From the NCBI RefSeq assembly GCF_015278255.1, contig NZ_JADIJC010000001.1, positions 744,001 to 808,000 of the forward strand: a stretch of DNA of 64,000 nt. The letters run 5' to 3'. Positions within the stretch are counted from its first letter, which is position 1; each line of letters opens with the position of its first letter. Of this stretch, positions 29,895 through 39,740 are shown piece after piece. A program made the position numbers and the translations under genes. The notes beneath the pieces are model-generated. The model saw only the letters and a list, made by a program, of their open reading frames with translations, did not search any database and was not told the DNA's origin. Source of the stretch: Microbacterium hibisci (GTDB taxonomy: Bacteria; Actinomycetota; Actinomycetes; Actinomycetales; Microbacteriaceae).

Positions 29895-31613
29895 TCAACC
29901 GGTCGTCGCGCCCTCTGCAGCGGAGCGCACGAGTCGGGAGTACTTGGCAAGGACGCCACGGGTATAGCGCGGGGGAAGCGGCTCCCAGCCAGAGCGGCGG
30001 GAGTCAAGCTCAGCCTCGTCGACGAGTAGGTCGAGAGTGCGAGCCGCGATATCGACCCGTATCAGATCACCATCGCGCACGAATGCGATGGGACCTGCGT
30101 CCACCGCCTCGGGTGCTATGTGGCCGATGCACAGGCCGGTTGTGCCGCCTGAGAATCGTCCGTCCGTCAAGAGTAGTACATCTTTTCCGAGCCCCGCGCC
30201 CTTGATGGCGGCGGTGATGGCCAGCATCTCGCGCATGCCGGGGCCACCCTTGGGGCCCTCGTAGCGGATCACGACGACGTCGCCCGCGGCGATCTCGCCG
30301 GCCTCGAGCGCGTCCATCGCGGAGCGCTCGCGCTCGAACACGCGGGCCGGGCCCTCGAAGACGGCCGCGTCGAAACCGGCGGTCTTCACGACGGCGCCCT
30401 CCGGCGCCATCGAACCGTGCAGGATCGTGATGCCGCCGGTCGCGTGGATCGGGTTGTCGAAGGTGTGGATGACCGTGCCGTCGATCGGGTCGGGGTCGAG
30501 CTCGGCCAGGTTCTCGGCGAGCGTCTTGCCGGTCACGGTGAGCGCGTCGCCGTGGAGCAGGCCCTCGTCGAGCATCGCCTTCATGATGACGGGGATGCCG
30601 CCGTGACGGTCGACGTCGTTCATGACGTACTTGCCGAACGGCTTCATGTCGGCCACGTGCGGCACCTTGTCGCCGATGCGGTTGAAGTCGTGCAGGCTGA
30701 GGTCGACATCCGCTTCTCGCGCGATCGCGAGGAGGTGCAGCACGACGTTGGTGGAACCGCCGAGGGCCATCGCCAGCGCGATCGCGTTCTCGAACGCCTC
30801 CTTGGTGAGGATGTCGCGCGTGGTGATGCCCTGGCGCAGCAGGTTGACGACGGCCTCGCCCGAGCGGTGCGCGAAGTAGTCGCGGCGACGGTCGGCCGAG
30901 GGAGGTGCGGCCGAGCCGGGGAGGCTCAGGCCGAGGGCCTCGGCGACGGAGGCCATCGTGTTGGCGGTGTACATGCCGCCGCAAGCGCCCTCACCGGGGG
31001 CGATCGCGCACTCGATGCGCTTGAGGTCGGCCTCGCTCATCTTGCCCGCGAGACACGCGCCCACGGCCTCGAACGAGTCGATGATCGTGACGTCCTTCTC
31101 GGTGCCGTCCGAGAGCTTGACCCAGCCGGGCGCGATCGAGCCGGCGTAGAGGAAGACGCTGGAGAGGTCGAGGCGGGCCGAGGCCATCAGCATGCCGGGG
31201 ATGGACTTGTCGCAGCCCGCGAGCAGCACCGAGCCGTCCAGGCGCTCTGCCATGATCACCGTCTCGACCGAGTCGGCGATGACCTCGCGCGAGACGAGCG
31301 AGAAGTGCATGCCCTCGTGGCCCATCGAGATGCCGTCCGACACCGAGATCGTGCCGAACTGCAGCGGATAGCCGCCACCCGCGTGCACGCCCTCCTTCGC
31401 GCCCTGGGCGAGCCTGTCCAGGCTCAGGTTGCAGGGCGTGATCTCGTTCCAGCTCGACGCGATGCCGATCTGCGGCTTGTCCCAGTCCGCGTCGCCCATG
31501 CCGACGGCGCGGAGCATGCCGCGGGAGGTCGTGGCCTCGATGCCGTCGGTGACGACGCGACTGCGGGGCTTGATGTCGATGGAGTTGTCAGCGGGCGAAT
31601 CGGGCTGGGCCAT
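29895..31613 (-). CDS. ilvD: Dihydroxy-acid dehydratase
   Basis: 572 aa, Fe-S dehydratase of branched-chain amino acid synthesis. Cluster-ligand blocks [12 protein letters not shown] and [15 protein letters not shown] and the C-terminal [15 protein letters not shown] are present. ATG 31613 follows a TACACT hexamer by 6 bases. The last 95-100 codons (about 29895-30190) use many codons that the rest of the gene avoids (AAA, GTA, CTA, TTG, ACA, ATA, CGA), pointing to a recombined 3' segment, although the protein stays intact. Confidence 0.97.
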   Translation of the reverse strand: MAQPDSPADNSIDIKPRSRVVTDGIEATTSRGMLRAVGMGDADWDKPQIGIASSWNEITPCNLSLDRLAQGAKEGVHAGGGYPLQFGTISVSDGISMGHEGMHFSLVSREVIADSVETVIMAERLDGSVLLAGCDKSIPGMLMASARLDLSSVFLYAGSIAPGWVKLSDGTEKDVTIIDSFEAVGACLAGKMSEADLKRIECAIAPGEGACGGMYTANTMASVAEALGLSLPGSAAPPSADRRRDYFAHRSGEAVVNLLRQGITTRDILTKEAFENAIALAMALGGSTNVVLHLLAIAREADVDLSLHDFNRIGDKVPHVADMKPFGKYVMNDVDRHGGIPVIMKAMLDEGLLHGDALTVTGKTLAENLAELDPDPIDGTVIHTFDNPIHATGGITILHGSMAPEGAVVKTAGFDAAVFEGPARVFERERSAMDALEAGEIAAGDVVVIRYEGPKGGPGMREMLAITAAIKGAGLGKDVLLLTDGRFSGGTTGLCIGHIAPEAVDAGPIAFVRDGDLIRVDIAARTLDLLVDEAELDSRRSGWEPLPPRYTRGVLAKYSRLVRSAAEGATTG

Positions 31614-31619
31614 TGACTC

Positions 31620-31625
31620 AGTGTA
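31620..31625 (-). promoter_or_regulatory. Putative -10 hexamer of ilvD (leaderless)
   Basis: TACACT on the minus strand ends 6 bases before the ilvD ATG and no Shine-Dalgarno is present, so transcription would start at or next to the start codon. No convincing -35 element is visible. Confidence 0.35.
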
Positions 31626-31675
31626 TTCCCGTGGGAACGGCGCCCCGGCCCGAGTGACGAGCCCGCGACGCCGCG

Positions 31676-32470
31676 TCAGCCGCGTCGTCGGGTGCGCTCC
31701 GCCGCGAGCTGCTGGAGCAGCTCCGCGAGCGCCGCGATGTCGGGCACGCGCACGCTCGCGGCCGTCTCGCCCGCGCCGACGCGCACACCGACGTCGTCCG
31801 GGCCGAGGCTGGCCAAGGCGTCCTCATCGGTGACGTCGTCGCCGGCGAAGAGCACCGCATCGGCGCCGAGGCGCTCCCGCAGCTCGGCGATGGCGGAGTC
31901 CTTGCCTTCGTGGCGGAACGCGAACTCGACGATGTTGTGCCCCGTGCGCCGCCGCCACTGTGGTGCCTCGGCCGCGACGAGGTCGTCGACGAGCCGGTTC
32001 GCCTCGGCCGCCACCTCGGGCGTCGCACGACGGGTGTGGACCCCGAAGCCGAACGTCTTCGGCTCGATCCACACGCCGTCGAGGCCGGCGGTCTGCTGCT
32101 CGGCGTGGGTGCGCAGCGCGTCGCGCAGCGCGACGTCGGCATCGTCTTCGCCGTGGCTGACGATCCCCTCCCCCGGCGACCAGAACTCTGCGCCGTGGGA
32201 TCCGGCGAGCAGCACCCGCGAGGCGTCGTCGTGCTCGGCGATCACGCGCAGATCGACGAGGCTGCGACCCGACACGAAGGCCACGACGGTGTCGGGCGCG
32301 GCGACCAGCGCATCGACCGCCTCGCGTGCCGCGGGGAGCATCCTCGCGCTCATCGGCTCGTCGGCGAGGGGCGACAGCGTTCCGTCGAAGTCCAGGGCGA
32401 CGAGAAGGAGATCGGATGCCGCGAGCCGGGCGATCGCGTCGCGCGCCGCGTCGGTGAGGGTCGAGCTCAC
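31676..32470 (-). CDS. otsB: Trehalose-6-phosphate phosphatase
   Basis: 264 aa, GTG start 32470, overlapping the otsA stop by GTGA. HAD-superfamily phosphatase: motif [12 protein letters not shown], motif II region FVSGRS, motif [14 protein letters not shown] and [12 protein letters not shown]. Removes phosphate from trehalose-6-phosphate made by OtsA, yielding the osmoprotectant trehalose. Confidence 0.95.
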   Translation of the reverse strand: MSSTLTDAARDAIARLAASDLLLVALDFDGTLSPLADEPMSARMLPAAREAVDALVAAPDTVVAFVSGRSLVDLRVIAEHDDASRVLLAGSHGAEFWSPGEGIVSHGEDDADVALRDALRTHAEQQTAGLDGVWIEPKTFGFGVHTRRATPEVAAEANRLVDDLVAAEAPQWRRRTGHNIVEFAFRHEGKDSAIAELRERLGADAVLFAGDDVTDEDALASLGPDDVGVRVGAGETAASVRVPDIAALAELLQQLAAERTRRRG

Positions 32471-33915
32471 GCGTCCACCTTCTCCTCGCTGCGGCGCAGC
32501 CGGCGCGCCTCTTCCAGCGCGTCGAGGAACGAGCGCGACCATCGGGCGACGTCGCTCTCGATCACCTTCTTGCGGAGCGCCCTCATGCGGCGCCCCTGCT
32601 CTGCGGTGGGCATCTCGATCGCGCGCATGATCGAGTCCTTCATGCCGTCGATGTCGTGCGGGTTGATGCGGATCGCGCTCGGCAGCTCGTCGGCCGCGCC
32701 GGCGAACTCGCTGAGCACCAGGACTCCCCTGTTGTCTATCCGGGATGCCACGTACTCCTTGGCGACGAGGTTCATGCCGTCGCGGAGCGCGGTCACGAGC
32801 ATCACGTCGGCGGCGAGGAAGAGCGCCACCATCTCCTCGCGCGGATAGGCCTGGTGCAGGTACCGGATGGCGGTGTGGTCCATGGTGTCGAAATCGCCGT
32901 TGATGCGGCCGACCGTGAGCTCGATCTCGTCGCGCAGCTGCATGTACGCCTCGACGCGCTCGCGGCTGGGACTGGCGACCTGCACGAGGGTCACGTCCTC
33001 GACCGAGATGCGGCCGTCCTGGAGAAGCTCGCCGAACGCCTTCATGCGGTGGCGGATGCCTTTGGTGTAATCGAGACGGTCGACGCCGAGCAGGATCTTC
33101 TTGGGGTTGCCCAGGCTCTCGCGGATCTCGCGGGCGCGCGCCCGGACGTCGTCCCGGCGAGCCAGCTCGATGTACGACGTCGCGTCGATCGAGATCGGGA
33201 ACGCCTTGGCCAGGGCCCGTCGCGTCGTTCCGTCGGGGTTCGGCACCGTGATGCCGGTGGCCTTCGTCTGGTAGCGGAACTGGCGCCGGACCGCGCGGGC
33301 GAAGTTGCCGGCATCCGCCACCCGCTGGAATCCGATCACGTCGGCGCCGAGCAGCCCCTCGAGCACCTGCCGCCGCCAGGGCAGCTGGGAGTAGAGACCG
33401 TATGCCGGGAAGGGAATGTGGTGGAAGTACCCGATGGTGAGGTCGGGCCGCGCGTCGCGGAGCATCTGCGGCACGAGTTGCAGCTGGTAGTCCTGCACCC
33501 AGACGGTGCCGCCCTCGGCGGCGACGGCCGCGGCCGCCTCGGCGAACCGTCGGTTGACCCGTACGTAGGTGTCCCACCAGACGCGGCGGTACCGCGGCTC
33601 GGCGATCACGTCGTGGTACAGCGGCCAGAACGTGTCGTTCGACATGCCCTCGTAGTACTTCTCCACCTCGTCGGCGCTCAGCGAGACAGGCACCAGGTGC
33701 GTCCCCTCGAATTCGAAGGGATCGACATCGATGTCGGGCTGACCGGGCCAGCCGACCCACGCGCCGTCGGCGCGTCGCATCACCGGCTCGAGCGCGGTGA
33801 CCAGTCCACCCGGCGAGCGACGCCACCCCGGTTCGCCGTCGTCGTCGAGGACCCGGTCGACGGGCAGCCGGTTGGCGACGACGACGAGATCTGCGGTGGG
33901 GGCGGGCTCTGTCAC
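32467..33915 (-). CDS. otsA: Trehalose-6-phosphate synthase (GT20)
   Basis: 482 aa, GTG start 33915. GT-B glycosyltransferase joining UDP- or ADP/GDP-glucose to glucose-6-phosphate. Donor and acceptor blocks present: RLPVDR, SPGGLVTAL, WVQDYQLQLVP, YFHHIPFPA, GVDRLDYTKGI and LRDGMNLVAKEY. Coupled to otsB. A 134-bp gap separates it from a divergent small membrane protein gene. Confidence 0.97.
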   Translation of the reverse strand: MTEPAPTADLVVVANRLPVDRVLDDDGEPGWRRSPGGLVTALEPVMRRADGAWVGWPGQPDIDVDPFEFEGTHLVPVSLSADEVEKYYEGMSNDTFWPLYHDVIAEPRYRRVWWDTYVRVNRRFAEAAAAVAAEGGTVWVQDYQLQLVPQMLRDARPDLTIGYFHHIPFPAYGLYSQLPWRRQVLEGLLGADVIGFQRVADAGNFARAVRRQFRYQTKATGITVPNPDGTTRRALAKAFPISIDATSYIELARRDDVRARAREIRESLGNPKKILLGVDRLDYTKGIRHRMKAFGELLQDGRISVEDVTLVQVASPSRERVEAYMQLRDEIELTVGRINGDFDTMDHTAIRYLHQAYPREEMVALFLAADVMLVTALRDGMNLVAKEYVASRIDNRGVLVLSEFAGAADELPSAIRINPHDIDGMKDSIMRAIEMPTAEQGRRMRALRKKVIESDVARWSRSFLDALEEARRLRRSEEKVDA

Positions 33916-34049
33916 GCGGTCTCCAGACGGTTCGTGGACTCGGCACGCTCAGGCTAACAGCGAGCCCGCGCCGGCCGTCCGGCCTTGACGAGCACGAGCA
34001 CCCATGTCAAGGGGCGCATGCGTCGCACCTGCCGCGCTAACGTGGGCCC

Positions 34050-34316
34050 ATGCGCAAGTACCTCTTCGGCACCGGCCTCTTCACCGCCTTCACGGGGGGA
34101 TTGACGCTGCTGAGGGGTCTCCGTGAGAAGGAGCCGTTCACGTGGCGCCAAGTGCTGGCGTGGATCAGCTGGGGCATCTCGGTGGCCCTGGTGGTCGGCG
34201 CCATCGTCGATCTGCGCCGCGCAGGCAGCGGCAAGGAGATCGCGAAGGACTCCCCCGTCCACGGGAACGAGCGCGCCCTCCGCAAGGAGCGCGTCAAGCG
34301 GCAGATCGAGGACTGA
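34050..34316 (+). CDS. Small membrane protein (88 aa)
   Basis: ATG 34050. Two hydrophobic helices near residues 5-22 and 36-54 with a basic loop, then a charged cytoplasmic tail (RALRKERVKRQIED). Divergent from otsA and convergent with the thiolase gene. Not recognised; possibly an actinobacterial stress or envelope accessory protein (speculative). Confidence 0.75.
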   Translation: MRKYLFGTGLFTAFTGGLTLLRGLREKEPFTWRQVLAWISWGISVALVVGAIVDLRRAGSGKEIAKDSPVHGNERALRKERVKRQIED

Positions 34317-34403
34317 TCGCCTCACCCGCACGCTCCAGGTGCCACAACGCGCCGCGTCCTCTGCGAGGAAGCGGCCCGTCGCGACACCTCGGGTGACCGC
34401 CTG

Positions 34404-35591
34404 TCAGCGGGTCAGGATGAGCGCGTCTCCCTGCCCGCCGCCCCCGCAGAGCGCGACCGCGGCCGTACCGCCGCCGCGGCGCACGAGCTCGTGCACCGCG
34501 TGCACGACGAGCCGGTTGCCGGACGCGCCGATGGGGTGGCCGATCGCGATGCCCCCGCCGTGCGGGTTGACCACGTCGTCCGACAGCCCGAGCTCGGACT
34601 GGGAGCGGGCCACGACCGCGCCGAACGCCTCGTTGATCTCCACGATGTCGAGGTCATCGGCGGCGATCCCCTGCTTCGCGAGCGCCGTCTCGATCGCGCG
34701 CGCGGGCTGCGAGTGCAGAGAGTTGTCGGGACCTGCCACCTGACCGGACGCTCCCACGACCGCGAGCACGGACCAGCGGTTCTCATCCGCGTGCGAGCGG
34801 CTCGTGAGCACGACGGCCGACGCTCCGTCCGAGATCTGCGACGAGTTGCCGGCGGTGATCGACCCGCCCTCGGCGAAGGCGGGGCGCAGACCGGCGAGCG
34901 TGTCGACGGTGGTGTCGGGACGCACCCCCTCGTCCTTGGTCACGACGACGGCGTCGCCCTTCCGCTGGGGGATCTCGACCGGCACGATCTCGGCGTCGAA
35001 CACGCCGGCCGCCTGCGCGGCTGCGGCCCGCTGGTGCGAGCGCGCGGCGACGGCGTCCTGCGCCTCGCGCGTGATCTCGAGCCGGCCGTTGTGCCGCTCG
35101 GTCGATGCGCCCATGCTCTCGCGGTCGTAGGCGTCGGTGAGACCGTCGTACGCCATGTGGTCGAGCACCTCGATCGAGCCGTACGCCCAGCCGTCGCGCG
35201 ACCCCATCATGAGGTGCGGAGACCGCGTCATCGACTCCATGCCGGCGGCGACCACGACGGTCGCGTCGCCCACCTTGATCATGCGTGCCCCGTCGATGAT
35301 CGCCGTCAGCCCCGACAGGCACACCTTGTTGACCGAGCTGGAGTGGACGTCCCACGGGATGCCGGCGCCGACGGCGGCCTGGCGCGCGGGGTTCTGACCG
35401 CTGCCGGCGGGCAGCACCTGACCCACGAGCACCGCGTCCACCGACTCGGCGGGGATGCCGCCCTGCGCGAGCGCGCCCTTGATCGCGGCGCTGCCCAGCT
35501 GCACCGCCGTCAGCGGAGCCAGCTGGCCCTTCAGCCGCCCCTGCGGGGTCCGCGCGGCGGCGACGATGACGATGTCGTCGTTGTTGTTCAT
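34404..35591 (-). CDS. Acetyl-CoA C-acetyltransferase (thiolase)
   Basis: 395 aa. Biosynthetic/degradative thiolase with the acylated cysteine in [10 protein letters not shown] (near residue 89), the histidine in [10 protein letters not shown] and the second cysteine in [11 protein letters not shown]. Splits acetoacetyl-CoA to two acetyl-CoA. Its ATG overlaps the end of CoA-transferase subunit B by ATGA, so the three genes form one ketone-body utilisation unit (the atoDAB type of layout). Confidence 0.95.
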   Translation of the reverse strand: MNNNDDIVIVAAARTPQGRLKGQLAPLTAVQLGSAAIKGALAQGGIPAESVDAVLVGQVLPAGSGQNPARQAAVGAGIPWDVHSSSVNKVCLSGLTAIIDGARMIKVGDATVVVAAGMESMTRSPHLMMGSRDGWAYGSIEVLDHMAYDGLTDAYDRESMGASTERHNGRLEITREAQDAVAARSHQRAAAAQAAGVFDAEIVPVEIPQRKGDAVVVTKDEGVRPDTTVDTLAGLRPAFAEGGSITAGNSSQISDGASAVVLTSRSHADENRWSVLAVVGASGQVAGPDNSLHSQPARAIETALAKQGIAADDLDIVEINEAFGAVVARSQSELGLSDDVVNPHGGGIAIGHPIGASGNRLVVHAVHELVRRGGGTAAVALCGGGGQGDALILTR

Positions 35592-36241
35592 GCTTCCACC
35601 TTGAGTTCGTCCGGGACCGTCAGCTCCGGCTCGGTGGCCGCGACCACCTCGTCCACGGTGACACCGGGGGCCACCTCTACCAGCACGAGTCCGGCATCCG
35701 TCACGTCGATGACCGCGAGGTCGGTGATGATGCGGTCCACGACACCACGGCCGGTGAGCGGCAGCGAGCACTCGCTCACGATCTTCGCCGAGCCGTCCTT
35801 CGCGACGTGCTCCATCAGCACGATCACCTTCGCGGCTCCGTGCACGAGATCCATCGCGCCACCCGGGCCCTTGACCATCTTGCCGGGGATCATCCAGTTC
35901 GCCAGATCGCCGCTCGCCGACACCTGCATCGCCCCGAGGATGGCGGCGTCGATCTTGCCGCCCCGGATCATCCCGAAGCTCGTCGCCGAGTCGAAGAAGG
36001 CGGCGCCGGGCAGCGTCGTCACGGTCTCCTTGCCGGCGTTGATGAGGTCGGGGTCGACGTGCTCCTCGGTCGGATACGGCCCGACGCCGAGGATGCCGTT
36101 CTCGGACTGCAGCACCACGGTGACGCCTTCGGGCACGAAATTCGGCACGAGGGTGGGCAGGCCGATGCCGAGGTTGACGTAGGCGCCGTCGGGGAGCTCC
36201 TGGGCGGCGCGCGCCGCCATCTCGTTGCGGGTGAGCGGCAT
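35588..36241 (-). CDS. 3-oxoacid CoA-transferase subunit B
   Basis: 217 aa. CoA-transferase family I beta subunit; the catalytic glutamate is in [11 protein letters not shown] near residue 47, followed by [15 protein letters not shown]. Transfers CoA from succinyl-CoA or acetyl-CoA to acetoacetate. Starts 1 bp after subunit A and overlaps the thiolase. Confidence 0.95.
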   Translation of the reverse strand: MPLTRNEMAARAAQELPDGAYVNLGIGLPTLVPNFVPEGVTVVLQSENGILGVGPYPTEEHVDPDLINAGKETVTTLPGAAFFDSATSFGMIRGGKIDAAILGAMQVSASGDLANWMIPGKMVKGPGGAMDLVHGAAKVIVLMEHVAKDGSAKIVSECSLPLTGRGVVDRIITDLAVIDVTDAGLVLVEVAPGVTVDEVVAATEPELTVPDELKVEA

Positions 36242-36242
36242 G

Positions 36243-37043
36243 TCAGGCTCCTTCCGGCATCTCGCGCGCGGCGGCCTGGGCGACCGAGACCGTACGGCGT
36301 TCGATGCGCTTCTCGATGTCGGACCCGACCGCCACGACGCGGTGCACGTAGATGCCGGGCAGATGGATGGTGTCGGGGTCGAGCTCGCCCGGCTCGACGA
36401 GCTCCTCCACCTGTGCGATGCAGACGCGACCCGCCATCGCGGCCAGCGGGTTGAAGTTGCGCGCGGCCTTGTTGAAGACGAGGTTGCCGTGGCGGTCGCC
36501 CCGGAGAGCGTGCACGAGCGCGAAGTCGGTGACGATCGCCTCCTCGAGCACGTAGTCGCTCGCCGTGCCCGAGACGTCGAAGCTGCGGACGTCCTTGACC
36601 GGCGACGCGACCGCGATGCTGCCGTCCGCGGCGTAGCGACGCGGGAGCCCGCCCTCCGCCACCTGGGTGCCCACACCCGTCTGCGTGTAGAACGCGGCGA
36701 TACCGGACCCGCCGGCGCGGAGCTTCTCGGCGAGAGTGCCCTGCGGCGTGAGCTCGAGCTCGAGCTCACCCGACAGGAACTGGCGCTCGAACTCCTTGTT
36801 CTCTCCCACGTACGACGACGTCATCTTGCGGATGCGCTTGGCGTTCAACAGGATGCCGAGCCCCCAGTCGTCCACACCGCAGTTGTTGCTCACGATGCTG
36901 AGGTCTCGCGTGCCCTGTGCGAGCAGCGCGTCGATCAGCGCGATCGGATTGCCCGACAGGCCGAATCCTCCCACCGCGAGCGAGGCGCCGTCGGGGATGT
37001 CGGCGACGGCCTCGGCCGCCGAGCCCCACGTCTTGTCGATCAT
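36243..37043 (-). CDS. 3-oxoacid CoA-transferase subunit A
   Basis: 266 aa from ATG 37043, which has an excellent AAAGGAG site; a frame extension of 5 codons was rejected. Alpha subunit signature [18 protein letters not shown] and [14 protein letters not shown]; ends with the [17 protein letters not shown] region. First gene of the ketone-body unit, divergent from the IclR regulator, which is therefore the probable controller. Confidence 0.95.
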   Translation of the reverse strand: MIDKTWGSAAEAVADIPDGASLAVGGFGLSGNPIALIDALLAQGTRDLSIVSNNCGVDDWGLGILLNAKRIRKMTSSYVGENKEFERQFLSGELELELTPQGTLAEKLRAGGSGIAAFYTQTGVGTQVAEGGLPRRYAADGSIAVASPVKDVRSFDVSGTASDYVLEEAIVTDFALVHALRGDRHGNLVFNKAARNFNPLAAMAGRVCIAQVEELVEPGELDPDTIHLPGIYVHRVVAVGSDIEKRIERRTVSVAQAAAREMPEGA

Positions 37044-37126
37044 TCTGCTCCTTTGCATCGACGTCCGACCTCATCCTGCGCCGGACGGCTGGAAGGTGCC
37101 ACCCGTCCGCTTGCCATGTGGCCACG

Positions 37127-37936
37127 ATGCGCCGTAGCGTCCATATCGTGGACAGCCCCGCCAAACGCAGCGTTCCGGGCGCCCAGTCGATCGCGCGGGC
37201 GGCCCACCTTCTGCGTCTGGTCACGTCGGGCGGAGCCGATGGGATGCCGGTGGCCGACCTCGCCCGGCGCGCCGATCTCACGCGGCCGACGACGCACCGG
37301 CTTCTCACCGCCCTGCGCCAGGAGGGCCTGGTCGACCAGGACGAGCACACGGGACGCTGGATGCCCGGACCGGAGCTGTTCCTCATGGGCACGGTCGCGG
37401 CATCCCGCTACGACATCACCTCGGTGGCACGCGACATCGTGCGGTCCCTCGCCGTGCGCACCGAAGAGAGCGCGTTCCTTTCGGTGCGCCGAGGGGACGA
37501 GACGGTCTGCCTGCTGCGCGAGGAGGGCAGCTTCCCGATCCGCTCCTTCGTGCTGTCGGAGGGCGTGCGCTTCCCGCTGGGCGTCGCGTCGGCCGGTCTG
37601 GCCATCCTCGCGTTCCTGCCGCCTCACGATGTGGACGCGTACTTCGAGCGCCACCCCGAGCTGCCCCGCGAGTGGGGAGCCGCGCACGGCGAACAGCGGC
37701 TGCGCTCCCGCCTCCGTGACACCCAGGAGCGGGGATACGCGGTGAACCCGGGCCTCATCGTCGAGGGCTCGTACGGCATCGGCGCCGCCGTCTTCACCCG
37801 CGAGGGTCACCCGCAGTGGGCGCTGAGCCTCACCGGCGTCGAGTTCCGCTTCGGCCCCGACCGGCTTCCCGAACTCGGCCGCACGCTCCTCGCGCATGCC
37901 CACCAGCTGACGACGCGCATCGCCGCCTCGCGCTGA
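37127..37936 (+). CDS. IclR-family transcriptional regulator
   Basis: 269 aa from ATG 37127; GTG 37148 (262 aa) is equally possible because neither has a ribosome site. Winged helix-turn-helix at residues of about 20-75 (MPVADLARRADLTRPTTHRLLTAL), then the IclR effector domain with SEGVRFPLGVASAGLAILAF and RGYAVNPGLIVEGSYGIGAAVF. Divergent from the CoA-transferase/thiolase unit. A palindrome GTCCATATCGTGGAC at 37139-37153 overlaps the proposed start region. Confidence 0.92.
   Translation: MRRSVHIVDSPAKRSVPGAQSIARAAHLLRLVTSGGADGMPVADLARRADLTRPTTHRLLTALRQEGLVDQDEHTGRWMPGPELFLMGTVAASRYDITSVARDIVRSLAVRTEESAFLSVRRGDETVCLLREEGSFPIRSFVLSEGVRFPLGVASAGLAILAFLPPHDVDAYFERHPELPREWGAAHGEQRLRSRLRDTQERGYAVNPGLIVEGSYGIGAAVFTREGHPQWALSLTGVEFRFGPDRLPELGRTLLAHAHQLTTRIAASR
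37139..37153. promoter_or_regulatory. Palindrome at the IclR start (candidate operator)
   Basis: GTCCA-TATCG-TGGAC, perfect 5-bp arms around 5 nt, lying across the GTG start and about 100 bp upstream of the CoA-transferase start. IclR proteins bind short palindromes near their own start; this is a candidate only. Confidence 0.35.
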
Positions 37937-37947
37937 CACCGGTCGCA

Positions 37948-38042
37948 GCGTTTCGTCTGCGGGCGCCAGAGCGCCCTCCGCTCAACGACCGCGCTCTGGG
38001 ATCCGGTCGTTGAGCGAGCGAGGAACGAGCGAGACGAAACGC
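37948..38042. repeat. Nested palindromic element between convergent genes
   Basis: Outer arms GCGTTTCGTCT (37948-37958) and AGACGAAACGC (38032-38042) and inner arms CGCTCAACGACCG (37979-37991) and its complement (38004-38016) are perfect. A third pair, CCAGAGCGC at 37966-37974 with 37991-37999, competes with the inner stem. The element fills the gap between iclR and the hydrolase gene and could act as a two-way terminator. Confidence 0.85.
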
Positions 38043-38055
38043 CTCGGACGTCCGC

Positions 38056-38991
38056 TCAGACCTCTGCGAGAGCGAGCTCTGCGCGCACCGCGGCCGCGAC
38101 GACGTCGGCGCCGGCGGGCGACATCACGATCGTGTAGTGGTTGAAGCCGTCGATGCGTTCGTGCTCGACGCCCGGATACGCCGCGAGCAGGCGATCGAGA
38201 TGCTCCGGCGCGTACAGGCCGGGCCGCTCGTCCTGCAGTCCGCGAGGCACGGTGAGGAGGCGGGACGGATGCCGCAGCCCGGCCAGCGCCGCCGGCAGCG
38301 CGTCGCCGGTGTTCATGTCGACGGTGTCGTCGGCGGTCGTGGCGTAGCTCGTCGCCGGCCGGAACGCCCCCTCGCCGTCGTCCACGAGGTCGTAGGCGAG
38401 GTAGCGCTCGAGCTCGGGAGTCCAATCGGACGCGAAAGCGGGATGCTTGCGCCAGAAGTCGAGGTACTCCCCCGTGTCCGCGAACCTCATCGACAGCCGC
38501 GCCGCCGTCGGTCCGAGGATGCCGGCCACGAGTTCGTCGGCGTCGAGTCCTGCCGGCACATCGAGCGGCAGTCCGCCGTCGACGAGCACGAGGCGCGAGA
38601 CGCGCTCCGGGTGCAGGTGGGCGAAGACGACGGACACGAATCCGCCCATCGAGTGTCCGACGACAACGGTCTGCGCGATGTCCAGGGAGTCCAGCAGCGC
38701 AGCGAGGTCCGCGGCATGCGCCGCCATGCCGGCCACGCCGGCGATGCCGTTGCTGCGCCCTCGGCCGCGGAGGTCGGGCGCCACCACCCGCACACCCGGC
38801 AGCCGGTCGACGACGAACGGCCACGCCAGGTGCGACGCCGTGACTCCGTGCACCAGCAGCACGGTCGGCGAATCGGAGTGCGCACCCGTCGGCTCCCAGA
38901 CGCCCGCGTGCAGCGATCCGCCGTCCACCGGCACGTCGATCGCACGGTAATCGTGGCCGGCCGTGGCCGGAACCGCCTGGTCGCCGCTCAT
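38056..38991 (-). CDS. Alpha/beta hydrolase
   Basis: 311 aa. Oxyanion block LLVHGVTASHLAWPF, nucleophile elbow VGHSMGGFVS, acid and histidine regions near the C-terminus (FNHYTIV). No signal peptide, so it acts in the cytosol. Last gene of the long liv-type operon; ATG overlaps the stop of the dehydrogenase. It may hydrolyse an ester or a 3-hydroxybutyrate oligomer imported by the transporter (inference). Confidence 0.9.
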   Translation of the reverse strand: MSGDQAVPATAGHDYRAIDVPVDGGSLHAGVWEPTGAHSDSPTVLLVHGVTASHLAWPFVVDRLPGVRVVAPDLRGRGRSNGIAGVAGMAAHAADLAALLDSLDIAQTVVVGHSMGGFVSVVFAHLHPERVSRLVLVDGGLPLDVPAGLDADELVAGILGPTAARLSMRFADTGEYLDFWRKHPAFASDWTPELERYLAYDLVDDGEGAFRPATSYATTADDTVDMNTGDALPAALAGLRHPSRLLTVPRGLQDERPGLYAPEHLDRLLAAYPGVEHERIDGFNHYTIVMSPAGADVVAAAVRAELALAEV

Positions 38992-39740
38992 CGGGCCGTC
39001 CACCCGCCGTCCATCGTGTAGGACGCGCCGGTGACCATGCCGGCCTTGTCCGACACGAGCCAGCCGGCGAGCGAGGCGACCTCGTCGGCCTCGACGAGGC
39101 GCTTGACCGCGCTCTCGGTGAGCATGATCTTCTCGACGACCTCGCTCTCGGGGATGCCGTGCACCTTCGCCTGGTCGGCGATCTGCTTCTCGACAAGAGG
39201 GGTCCGCACATAAGCCGGATTGATGCAGTTGCTCGTGACGCCGTGTGCGGCCCCCTCGAGCGCGGTGACCTTCGAAAGCCCCTCGAGTCCGTGCTTGGCG
39301 GCGACATACGCGGACTTGAAGGCGCTCGCGCGCAGGCCGTGGGCGCTGGAGATGTTCACCACGCGTCCCCAGCCTCGCTCGTACATCCCCGGGAGAGCGG
39401 CGCGGATCAGCAGGAAGGGCGACTCCAGCATGAGGCGGAGGATGAGCCGGAACGCCTCCGGGTCGAACTCCGGAATGGGCGAGACGCGCTGGATGCCCGC
39501 GTTGTTCACCAGGATGTCGACGTCGAGCGTCAGGTCGTCGAGCGCGGCGGTGTCGCTGAGGTCGACGGCCCAGGCCTCGCCGCCCACGGCGGTGGCGGCA
39601 TCCGTCGCCGCCTGCGCATTCAGATCGGCGATGATCACGTGCGCACCGCGCGCCGCGAACTCGTGCGCGCACGCCAGGCCGATGCCGCTCGCGCCGCCGG
39701 TGATGAGCGCGCGCCTGCCTCCGAGATCCTGCTCTGCCAT
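38988..39740 (-). CDS. D-3-hydroxybutyrate dehydrogenase (SDR)
   Basis: 250 aa classical SDR. NAD motif TGGASGIG, NNAG at about 78-81, catalytic serine in ISSAHG and the YxxxK in SAYVAAKHG. The blocks RAALPGMYERGWGRVVN, PAYVRTPLVEKQI and the ending DGGWTAR are characteristic of bacterial 3-hydroxybutyrate dehydrogenases. Converts (R)-3-hydroxybutyrate to acetoacetate, the substrate of the CoA-transferase encoded 2 kb to the left. TGATG overlap with the TetR gene upstream. Confidence 0.93.
   Translation of the reverse strand: MAEQDLGGRRALITGGASGIGLACAHEFAARGAHVIIADLNAQAATDAATAVGGEAWAVDLSDTAALDDLTLDVDILVNNAGIQRVSPIPEFDPEAFRLILRLMLESPFLLIRAALPGMYERGWGRVVNISSAHGLRASAFKSAYVAAKHGLEGLSKVTALEGAAHGVTSNCINPAYVRTPLVEKQIADQAKVHGIPESEVVEKIMLTESAVKRLVEADEVASLAGWLVSDKAGMVTGASYTMDGGWTAR

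Noticed and set aside
31399..31425. Hairpin resembling the REP arm (AGCCTGTCCAGGCTCAGG)
   Set aside because: It lies inside ilvD, encodes conserved residues and differs from the repeat at key positions.
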